The notes under the pieces: generated by a model
The model's database searches: none
The model's input: the letters and a program-made list of their open reading frames with translations, nothing else
What the model was told of the DNA's origin: nothing
Position numbers and translations under genes: made by a program
Shown here: one piece after another, positions 44,201 through 56,200 of the stretch
Layout: each line of letters starts with the position of its first letter
How positions within the stretch are numbered: the first letter of the stretch is position 1
NCBI GenBank assembly: GCA_030544235.1
Contig: CM060474.1
Coordinates: forward strand, 1,702,001-1,766,000
DNA length: 64,000 nt
Direction: 5' to 3'
Origin: Lepturacanthus savala
Lineage: Eukaryota > Chordata > Actinopteri > Scombriformes > Trichiuridae

Positions 44201-47200
44201 CTTATGATGATAAATATTCAGTAAACTAAAACTTTGCTTGTTAGTTTGATAAAGATTTTTGGGAAAACTACAGCAGCATTTGACCTTGTTCACCATGTCA
44301 AGGATTAATTTGGTATTTGCTTCATTCCAGAGTTGTACCGTACAGTTGAGGTGAAGCACATAAATGCCAGGATTTAACTGCTAATAAAATGTATATCCAG
44401 CAGTTTCAGACTTTTATCTTTTGCATATTTTACATTTCCAGATATTGAATTTTAACACTGATGTATTAATGGTAACGTGATGAAAACAGATTTCTGATCA
44501 TTATCAAACTTTATGTAAGTTTCACTTTCAAGCTGATGAAGCCACCATCAGCCATGCATTTTAGTAATGAAGCTGTTCCTCACACATCCCACACCTGCAA
44601 CCATTTGAGCTGAATTAATTAGACCAAGAATCATAATAATAATAACCTAATTGATAGTGAAAATAATTGCTACAAATCAACAACAATCAGCTCTACAATT
44701 GAATCTATTTTCCTGTAAGAACTCCTCACTGACACTTTCAATGCATCATTTTTATCTTTAATAAACCGCATTTCACATCTGACAGACCAGTGAATAAACA
44801 TTTTAAGAAATCCCAACCTATTTATAGCTTTTATCCCATTTTCCTCAGAACATTTAGCTGCTTCAAGTTCTTTCTGTTCTTCCAGATACAGTCTCCAAAT
44901 GTGCAGCCTCTTAATACATGTGCTTCTATTTTTTGGTTCAGTGAAGTTTACAGGAAGGCTAAATTTGGTGACGCTACAGTACAATACATTAAGCCAAGAA
45001 AAAAGCCAAGTCACATTTCACATGCACAACACCACTGAAACCTCTCAAAATATGAAAATCTAACATCAATAGTCATAGATTTGAATATACTGTAAATAGG
45101 AGACCAAATCAATAAATCCTCAGATACTTTCAGACTCCAGAAGTTCTGCCTGAACCCAATAAACAACTGTGGAATTTTCTGGCTTATAAATCAACATGTC
45201 AACAAGGGAGAGGCCATTTTCCTGTGATGCTAACGTGAACAGCAAATGTCTCTGTGGCCCAGACTCTCTCTGTAAACCCCTCCAATAATAGTGTTTTTTC
45301 CTGTGAGCCTATTTTCTTTCCTCGCTGCTACTGTTGCTGCTGGACGTCTTCGAGTGAGTGAGCGAGCATGTGCACACGCACTCACACGCACCTCAAGTGT
45401 GCAGAAATAGATAAACTATTTTTACAGATCCTGCCTAGATTAGTCATGAAGACATTTATAGCCCAATGGTAGCAGCAGAAGCTAACTTCAACACCTCACC
45501 CCCCCTCCTCCCTGCTCCCCCCCTGCCCTCAGTTTCATTATACTGTAGTGCTTTGTATATAAATAATTATCTATTTTTCTTCATTTCCATCCTGAATGCA
45601 GCAGACGCATAGAGGTGAAAGCCTGATTTTCACATCACAATAAGTGCATAATTAACCTTGAGGGAGGAGATCTTCAAAACAACCCACCTCCCCACCCCTC
45701 ATCACCCACCCAGAGGCCCAGGCTGCACCAAAGCTGGCTGGAGTCTACGAGCAATAGCAAATATGAATATATATGCATGAATCTTCATATTTGCATATTC
45801 TGCCAGTGCCTCTTTGTATATAAAAAAAGCTGCTCTTTGCAGAGGGCTTATTTAAAAAGCTTTACTTTGGGTAATCAATGTTGTAAATAAAGAAGAAAAA
45901 TCATCGCTGTGGTTTTAGCTGCGATCGCGGCAGTGCAACAGATTCTAATCAGAGTTAATGGGAGCAAATTACAGCTGATTCCCCCACCGTCTTATCCAGT
46001 CATTATGCGCTGGCATGGAGACGAGCGGCCCTGAACGCATGAGGGCAGAAAGCCGAGTCAATTCCAACAATTACCTACTTCCATTTTAACTGACAGGCTT
46101 TCCAAATAGGCCATGAGCGTAATGGCTGCAGCACGCGGCCGCATGTAAAATGTCACGCGGCGAAAATGTGTGTATTTATTAAAAGACGCCTAGCAGTTGC
46201 GTTCAGCGCAATGATTCCGGGACATTTTCAGACGCCATATTGTTAACATTTTTATAGCCCTGTTCATGACAGGGCAGAGGATATTAGAGTAATTTGTGTA
46301 AATATGAATTACTTCAGTGATGTGTTAATGGTAAAGTGCTAAAGAGCCTCATGGGAACAGAGGCTCGCTGTGATTCTGCTTCCATTCAGAAAAAAAATAC
46401 TCCAGTCACATGTAATGTGCATGAAAATTAAACCACATAATACAAAAGGCAGAAAAATACATTATTTTGTAGCGTATATTATCTTTGTAATCTGGAGATT
46501 ACAGCAGGTGAAGTGGTGGAACTGGCAGACCGACCACCTTCAGTTTGCTTAAAATATTGTGTTTATTTAACAGCTAATTAAATGTGAACCATCAGAACTC
46601 CCGGCTGTCCCCCAACGAGTTTTTTCTCTGTTTATTTGTAGGTTTACGGCTCAGTAACTACCGGTTTCCTCTGAACATAAGACAATATTTCATTCTGGAA
46701 ATTACATTTGAAAAGGTCGTCTTACATCCGAAGATGAGATAATGTCATGTTCACAAGACCAGAGATCATTTTGGAATAGTGACAGTGCCACCGTATCACC
46801 GGCTCCTATAGAGAGTGTTTTAGTTATCAATTGTTTGTTTGTTTGCTTTTATTTGAAGTTTTAATAATCAAAAAAAGAGATACAATTGTAGTTTTAAGTA
46901 CCTAAAAATATCATTATCTTCTCTCAATTTTCTCTCTGGAGCTCTAGGAAGAACAGTCATTTCGTGTTTGATTAATATTAATGAGGCTCTCCTCTGATTG
47001 ACTGATTTGTAAGACTTGTTTTAAGATGCTGTTTTATAATACAGGCTGTGTATGTTTCTCTGTGGATTGAGCGTTTTGAAACACGGGATAGTATTCATTA
47101 ACACCTACAACTTCTTATAATCACAAAGCAAACTGTGAGGCCATTGTTGTTAGGGTCCTCATTTGTTATTTCTCCTCTTCCAATGAAACTTTGCGCTGCT

Positions 47201-50200
47201 GAAACAACCCGTTTTATCACAGATATTATGTTTTTACAGAGATGTTTCCCCATGTACACACTACACACTTCACATTTACAGAATTTTGAGGCCATTTCTG
47301 CAAAGATCAATTTTCACTGGAGAAAAACACATTTTAATCTGAATGAAGAGAAAATGTTACATTTATAAATTTCACCAGCTTAACTGGACATTGTCTAAGT
47401 TTTAATTTATACCTGCTGCTGTGATTTACTCCAGGCATCACAAGGGAAACAACCAAAGTAACATGTTATTCTCACCACCACGCTGTTGGAATTTCTGCTT
47501 CCTTGATTGCATTGAGCTCATTCTAATTTGTAATTGCACTGTGTGCTTGCCATTTCTGCCTAATTCTTGAAGCACCACACTTCACACACACAGAGCACAA
47601 GACAGATCTATCTGGGAGCATCATCTCCAGCAGGCTCAGGCAGGAAGCAGTGTGGTGAATCCATTATGCAAATGATCTCTGTTGGGATCCATCAGAGAAC
47701 AGCTACCTTAGCACATGACCAAACTTGTGATGGAGCCTAAAAAAGCTCCTTACATGAATGGAAGGATGTGGAGACGGAGAGAATTCACAGTAGAAACTCG
47801 GCTCTGTCTGGACAAGCTTCCCTCCTTGAGTCTGGCCTTCAGGCTTCACGTATAGTCAAAATAACATAAAGATGTACAGATTATATTCTAACTAGGGGAA
47901 TTCAATGTTTGTTTCTGGCTGCCAGAAAAAAAAAACAAACAAAAAAAAAAAAAAAAACATTTATTTGCCAAGATCTGCCTTTAATCTCCAAAACACACTT
48001 AGCTGTAAAGTGGTCAAGCAACTTACTGTGAACATCAAATAATGCTGAAGAAATAAAAAAAAAAAATCATATGTATAAAATCTTTAGATTGTGATGGGGA
48101 AAAAATCCACAGTTCTATGCAAAAATGTATTAGAAATTTTATCTGAACCAAATATGAACCTTCAGTCGATCAAATGAGTCAAATCATGTAGATTTATTTC
48201 AACATTAGTTGTTTTTGTGTTATTTTACTGCTGTGGCAGCTCAACACGGAAACACTATCCAAGGAAACACAAAGCGAGGAAATCGAGGCTAAAAAGACTG
48301 TCAATGTGTCAGATATCCACTTGATATTACTATTCAGACTCATAAAAGCTGCAGATCAACTGTTAAATGCATTTTTTGCACAGAGTGAATGTGCGGACAC
48401 ACTGTGGATATTGACCGTCATCATGCATTTGAAATTGTAAACTTGTCCTTTAATATCCTTTACCATGACATGAGTGGCCACACATGAATTAAGTGAAACT
48501 TTCAAATAATTCTAGCTGTGTGGAGGCAGAAAATAATTGATATGCAAAGATCAACAAGGTTTATCCTGTTAAAAAAAAATAATAGAAGCAAATTATGCAA
48601 CAGAGGCGCTTGCAGTGCTGCAAACTTCTTGCAAACAGGGTCGCTGATTAACAAGGGCGCTGATTTGATGAACACAAAAGCTCTGCTGAACGCATGAGTT
48701 AGCTGAGGAGCATCTGAAGTGCAGGAGCTGAGAGGGAGGCTGTGTGTGCGTGTATGTGTTATGAGGGAGCTAACAGTGAGCAAGCGAGGGATTTACATAT
48801 AGGTGTGTTTGTTATGCGATTTGTTGACCTCTTCAAATCAAAATTTATTCAGGAAATTAAAGAAGTCTAATGTAGTGTTTTCATTTGATGCATGTGTGTG
48901 TGTGTCCATTTAGACAAGCTTGGTTTTAAGTTTGCAGGAAGGATGAGAGTGTTTGATATGACAACCAGTATAGAAAGAAAAAAGTGAGAGAAAGGGTGAG
49001 ATGAATGATTGGGGTTGGCTATCGAGTATCAACTGGAACCAGGACTAGCTTTTCAATTCTCCCGGAATCGTTCAAAATTTTAAATTTCAATTCCTAGTTA
49101 TGATACCCAGTCCGCCAACCAGAAGAAGAAGCCGCTGAACACCAACGAATATATTATCTTCATGCCATTATGTAACTGCTGACTGCATTTTAAATAAATT
49201 TGTGGTAAAGTAAACTCTGCAGTCAAGTGTCATTTGTTTCATCAGAGCATGCCCCCGCTGCTGAAAAACATCCTAGATTAAACATTGAGATATGATAAAT
49301 TTACTAAACATGAATCATTTCTGATTTTATACTGCAACTGCTGCTAATCTAGACTGAGTTTTACAAGTTGTTCCTTATTGCTTGTTTGATATTCTGCAGC
49401 AGATAGGTCCATTAATGGGAGCACAGTGACATGTTTAAGTACCTGCAGCGTCAAAGGTATGTGTAAATGTGTTTTCATAAGGTTTTTACAAATAAACCTG
49501 TCTTGTAGAAAGTGATCCCCTGTGAAAATATGTGAAATATATTTATAATATTTATATTCTAGTTCATTGATATGTAATTTATATTACAGTTACAAAAAGA
49601 ATTCTGAGTAAAGTTCATAGAATGAAAATTCATATAGAAGCTTAAACATCTCATAAAAGAATCGGAATCAAGAATCATTAGGAACCGGAATTGAAACAAG
49701 GAATCAGAACTGGAATCAATCAAATTAAAATGATACACAACCATAGGAATGAGTGAAATTGGGGGGATGACATGTATTTGAGGCATAGACCATAATTTCA
49801 CTGATCCCACAAATATTGGGCTGTGTAGCAATTTACCTCAGACCTTTTTTAATAAAATGGAAGTGCAGATATAATAAGAATGTGGGAAATCTGGACGGAT
49901 GTCCAAAATACTGAACTACCCCTTTAATTCTCTAAAAATTGCAGCTATATATGTGGTTTATATATGTTATTATTTATTTGTTTCATACACTTTTCAGTCA
50001 GTCTTGCTTTTTAGGTACCTAGAAAAAAGGAAAAATAAGATTGATTTGTGGACTGACTATATCTAACAATAACCTGCAGTAAAAAAATAAGAAATAAAAT
50101 GTATTTAGGTCGCCTTCTCTCAAACTGGGATGAAAATAAATCAAATTGAAGGGAATTAAAAGAGAGGGAGGCCTTCACTTACGTCAAAAACTTTGGAGGT

Positions 50201-53200
50201 AAGACTAAGGGAAGACATTTTTTTAAAAAACACATGTGCTTCTGCTTTATATATCAATCACAAGTGATGGCTGCCTGACAAACTCTTTGCCTGAAGATTC
50301 CCTTTTAAAAATATAACTCATACTAAAGCTACATTTTTATGTATAGGTCTTTCCTTCATTGCCTTTGATTTCTGTTATTTAATGGCATCGCTATTTTTGA
50401 TATTTGATTACTCATTTAAGTAACATATTAAATAAGTGTGCCAATTCTTTTAGTATAAATAAAGAATCAATAAATTAAATTAATAACATAGAGGTATTCG
50501 TCTCTCATGCCTCTGCCTCCGCAGTTGGTGGTGATTGCAGAACTGAAAAACAACATTTAAAAATCTATCATTCACTTTGTAGAAATAGTCTCTTAAATCT
50601 CACTGTCAACAGTTTATTAATGGAACGGTTTCTTAAATGTGAATGAAAAACAACAGCTTCTAAATAAGGGTGATGATATATAAATTAGTGCAAAATAAAT
50701 AAATAAATATCTGGGTTTTAATTGAATATATATATATATCCGTATCAACTAATTTTTAGTGGGTGTAAGTATCAAAAATCATCTCAATATAGTTTTACAT
50801 GTCATCTCTCAGCCTTCTCTGTGAAGCTCTAGAAAGAACAAGTTGTGTGATTAAAAGCAAACCTCTCCGTTGATTGGCTGTACATAAGGAGATGATTGTA
50901 GGCTGTAATTATAACATTACAACTTCAGAAGAAGTCCTGATGGCTTGTGTTAAGGCACAGTTTGATTAGAAATGTAAAGAGAAGAACCGTACATCCTTAC
51001 ATCCTACCCATACCTACCAAATAACATCCACCACTACAAAACTAACACACAACAGGCTCTGCAAAGAGAAAAACATTTAAAGAAAGCAGGAGGAGAAGCA
51101 GTATTGCAGCAGTCCTGAATTGCAAGTAACAGTGTTGTCCTACACATCGTTTTTTCCCATTTCATTTTTCAAAACTACACACCCATCTTGTCTGTTCTAG
51201 TTGATAAAGCACCTGCATGAAATAACTGACATTTTATAGAACAAACTATCAACTGATATTGTTTCAGTAATAAAAAATAATGCTGGTTGCTGTTAACGTC
51301 TTCCTTTGAAAGAGACGGTTCAGGCAGTTGTCAAACGTTATTGCCTTGGGAAAAATAAAATAAAAGTTGGTGGCCAGTCTGTTGACACGTGCTGATTTTA
51401 TCTGCAAAAGGCAAATTTTACACTCAGTAGTTTTTAATTCCTAAGCTGTATTTGCTCGACTCATGCATGTTTTCTTCTGATGCAAGCCTGTTTATCAAAG
51501 CATCGTGTTTCTCGCTGAGCTGCAGCGAGTTATCATATGAGCACAGCTTGGTCTTATGGTGGAGCGGGCACAAACAGCTGCGTGCGTGCATGCTTGCGTG
51601 TGTCTGTGTGTGTGTCAGATCACTGCTAAGACACACAATCTGCACTCAGCTAGAAAGGAGACATGCATGAAGAAGTGAAGGAGCAAAGCGACTGAGCTGA
51701 GGTCACTTCCTGTGAAGAAGTGAAAAGAGGAAGAAGAGGAGGAAGAAGAGGAGGAAGAAGCACACTGTACATGCAGCTCTGAGGCCTAACGCCGACACAG
51801 TGTTGATTTGATGTTAGCCACTAGGTGAGAAGGGCAGTTAGTCAGAAGCACTGTTAGAGCCGCTTACCTTTTCTTAGGTAAATGTTATCTGAGAAACAAA
51901 AAACAAACAAGAAGGGAACAAATAAAACAGGTAACTGTGACACAGGTTTAAGCACTCAATACACACACTCTCATTACTCTGCTCTCATATTAGAGATGAC
52001 TAAGCAACACACTCACTCACAATGACAAATGTGCATAACATGATGCAAAGCCTTGAAATGAAGCAAAAAAGAAAAAAAAAAAAAATCACCCTTTTGACAA
52101 ATTGACAATTCATCTGTTTTCAATTACACTTATTACTTTCGTTTGCATCATTAAACATGCAGCCAAGTCGGCTGTCAATCATAATTCAACAAATGGAAAT
52201 ATGAGCATTTGGTAGTACTTTTTTGAATCAGTTATTCTCAAATTAAAATGTATTTGAGTAATATATGTCAGTATTTTTCAGAAAATATTCGATTATGACA
52301 TGAGCTTTGAAACATGTCAAAAACTGAGACATCAGAACTCCAGCACCACTTGTAGTGTAAAGTCCAATGCATATTAAAATGAAGGCATCGTTAAGCCTTT
52401 ATCTTAAAGGGGATGTATTCTGCACATTTCCAAGTCCATTTTTATATTCTGGGCCTGTACTGGAATAGCTTTGCATCATTTACGGTTAAAAAAGAATTAT
52501 TCATCTCACACTGGCTCAGTTCAACCTCTGTCTGAAACAGGCAATTTAAGTTCCTGTTTGCTTCTTTTTTCTAGTTTTTTTACTAAAAACTTAAACTTCT
52601 TAAACACACCCATACACGATAAAGCCTAAATCTCATTGGAAATATTTGAGTGGGCAACACAAACTGCTTTAGTAACAAAGACTTGGTAGCAGACAGTTGT
52701 TTGCAGGCATGCACTTGCATACTTTGCAAATGGAGTGTGCAGAGCAAGCAGGAACCCTGACTTGACTTTTTAATATAAATTCACCTCAAATTTTGGAACT
52801 TTGACCAACTATAACATAACTATCCAGCATCGTAACATCAACCACAAAACTTCCGTCATTTCTCCTTTAAAAAAAATAGGGTTAGGGTTTCTCCAACTCT
52901 AAATGTAACTCAAACAATAGAGCATTTGCAGAGCAAAGAGTAATAGTTTTGAGAGTTCAAATCCACTAAAAAAGAAACAAAGACACCTCAAGTAATGCAA
53001 CAACACTTATCTTTGTTTACTGTAACATCTGGACAATTGAATATTTCTTTTAAAATCCTGTCTGATAGCTTATACAGTAAAAGAAAGATCCACATAAAAA
53101 GCCACTCCACTGCAATGCTGAATACAAATTTAAGTTATGTCCTCGCCCAATAGATAATCCACTGAGATGTGAACAAAGCACTATATTTCATGAACAGAGC

Positions 53201-56200
53201 GGCTGCTGCAAATGGCAAAAAAGGGAAGTTGGTTAAAAGGCCGACACTGAGTAAAAAAAAAAAAAAAAAAAAAAAGGACAGATGGAGTTGGTGTGAGGAC
53301 GAGGACACCCGAGTCAGGTGGAAACAGATCCAGGTCGTCTCCACAACAACGGCAGTGCACGCTATCCATCAGCGGGGAAGTGTCGGGGAAAATAAATGGT
53401 CCAAACAGGGTTGGGGAGGGTGAGTCGTCTGTCTGAGAGCTACAGGGCTGGGATACGGCTTCGCTCTGGAAGCTTCACCAAAGTCGGGGACAGCAGGAGG
53501 AAAAAACGGCTGCTGGAGTCAAAGATGACGCTTTATTTCAAAAAGGTTGACATCAGGTGTAAAAGATCAGCATCTTTTATAGAACGGATATCAATCTTAC
53601 CCCAAATAAACCATCACTCCATTCTCGAGCTCCAAAGAGAGTAGAGCTGGTTGTTTTAGAGACGAGAGGCTGTTTGAATGTGAAGGGTGTGATCAGTGAG
53701 ATATTTGGCAGTTGATCCCTTTGTCTATCAAAGCACTTTGTGGAAAACCTGACTTTCCACTCTGTTTATTTAAAGCATTCTTTGAGAAGGTAAAGAAGGG
53801 AGGTGTTAGTGTGTGTGTGTGTCCCATTTATAAATGAAGAAAATCAACTGTTGGCTGACCTGTCGTGCTGACCTGTCGTACTTAATGACAAATTATAATC
53901 ATTTTATTACAATTTCTATTCATTCAGGAGAGAAAGGATAGCATTGAGTAAAAAAACAAAACATGGACAAACTCTAACCCTAATCTATTGAGTCACAAGA
54001 TAATGTAATTTTTTTGTTGTCATTTACATATTTAACCCAAATTATCACCCATATACCCTCATGGTTTTTGAAATGATTACAAATTACAGAGCATAATGTA
54101 TTTTTTTAGGTCATTTGATTGTTAGACCACAATATTATAAATAAATAAATAATAGGAACAGTAGCTGCTTTCTTATGCTGCTTCCATTCTTATGACAGGC
54201 TGATATTTGATTTTACTAATGTACACTAATCTAACCTTAAAGTGTGTGTGTGTGTGTATAAAAGACCAGGTTCAGGTGTGTTTATCAAGTGTTTCTCCCT
54301 ACCTTCAGGGGGCATCAGAGTCTTGTTGTTCTGGGCACACCAGCCCACCGGGTGCAGCTCTGCCGTCATGACGTCACACCAGAAGTCGGCCTTGCGGTCT
54401 TCACCATAGCCGCTGAACCGCAGCAGCAGCAGCTGGCCGCACGTTGTGATGATGGTGGCCACCCAGTACGTGTCCGGGCTGCTCTTATTGGCCACTTCCA
54501 GCTTCATGCCGGGCTGGAAGCTGCTTTGCAAGCTGATTTCCACCTGTGAGGGACACAACAGAAGCTTAATGGAATATTCAGTCTTTTTTTTCCACTCGAT
54601 AAATAAAGTAGTTTAAATAATGAACTGGTTTAAATGAGATACAGTAATAATGTTGATATTATTACTGTATCTCATTTAAACCAGTTCATTATTTAAACTA
54701 CTTTATTCATGGAGTGAACCCGAAATTGAGGGTACCCAAAATGTCAGTTTTAATCCCTTGCTGCTTGGGGGAAAAATGTGTAAATGTAGTACAGTTGGTC
54801 AAAGGTGAACCAGGAAGTAAAATGTTGATGTTTACTGGCAACAAGTTTAATGTTTGACTTGAGGGTGGTAAACGTTGTGCTTTGTTTAGAAGCCGGTCTG
54901 ATTATTTCTTCCTCTGCAGGACTCTGTTTCACCGATAAAAGTATATCACCATCATCATCAAACAATATTAACAATGGCCAAAACTTTGAAAATTTGACCC
55001 CGAAAGAGAACTTTACTATAAGAAACAGTTTTCAAATGTGGAGCATAATTTCAACACAAATTTCAATATTTATGATATTAAGTGGTTTGGGGATAAGGTT
55101 CTTTCAAATTGTATTAATGTGCCAGAAAACAGATCCCGCTCGGTTTATCCTTCCACAACCCAAACAAATACCCAGTCAGAAATAATGGGAGATAAGAGAG
55201 GAAAGAATAGAGAACAGCAACTGGTCTGTATCTTATTGTGGTTACCCGCTAAATAAAACAACACCCAGGTAGCAGCAGTGTCCACACAGCAAATTTCATA
55301 TGCAGCTGAAAGCAGAGACGCCATGTCGTGTCTTGCAGCAGGTGTTAACGAGCTGCTGCCAGCCGTTTATTCTGGTGAGAGACGGAGAAAAATGCATATC
55401 GGCGAGTGGGAGGCTGCTCTGACTCCGGGTGAAGTTATATCTTATCTGGTTTAATTGTTGAAGTCGTCTAAGAAATGCAAACTGTTTGCTGAGTTTAGCT
55501 TCTAAAAATGTAAGGATTTGCTTCTTTTCTCTGTTTTATATCATTGGTAACGTAATATCTTGTGGTTTTGCACTGCTTATTTTTGGAAAACTATTTTTCT
55601 CTATCTTCTGTCATTTTATAGAATAAAAAAATATCAAGAGATAAGTCAGTAATTAATGAAACTTTTTAGTCGCAGTGCTTAAATAAATCAAAGGAAATTG
55701 ACCCATTTAAGCCCATACTTTCATACCTATAATTATATCAGTTAATTCCCTAACAATTGTGTTATTTATCTATTTTTTTCTCATTTTGTTCTCTGCTTTG
55801 CAGAAAATAGCAAAGTTGCTGCGAGAAAAAAATATGCACATAAGTAAAATACTATTTATCACTGATAACAAAATTCCTAATTTTGGGTTGTTCTAGAGAC
55901 TTATCGATTAAATATCTTAAATTTTATAATTTAATAATACAATTAAATAAAATTAATAAACATATCAGGGTTGAATATCATAATTTAAATAAAATGACTC
56001 TTTCTTGGAGGTTTTATCTTCACCATGTTCTCAGGAGGAAGAGGCAGAAAGTCAATGACATGACAGGAAGTCCTCGGAAACTTTTTTTTTTTTGCTTAAA
56101 ACATTTATCTAAATTGTCCATTATCATGTAATTAAAAAACATGAGTAACATTTACATTTTTTAATTTTTCGTGCAGAAAATGACAGTCATAGACTTTGGC

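Larger units (their letters stand above)
41420..54302 (-). other. 12.9-kb sfmbt2 intron
   Basis: It lies between the MBT1 and MBT2 exons. It contains the candidate microexon 51868-51888, dispersed-repeat copies near 42.7-42.9 and 43.1-43.35 kb, a probable conserved noncoding block at 45.56-46.35 kb and another at about 47.4-47.6 kb, a poly-A run near 47.93-47.96 kb, a decayed hAT-like element (49.01-49.75 kb), a GA-rich tract at 51.72-51.76 kb and a poly-A tract near 53.25-53.27 kb. The 114-codon minus-strand frame at 44670-45014 is not recognised and lacks domain features. Confidence 0.75.

Noticed and set aside
44670..45014. 114-codon minus-strand frame with a fairly protein-like middle (LEEQKELEAAKCSEEN)
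   Set aside because: I looked for a retroelement or extra exon match and recognised none. No convincing flanking splice sites.
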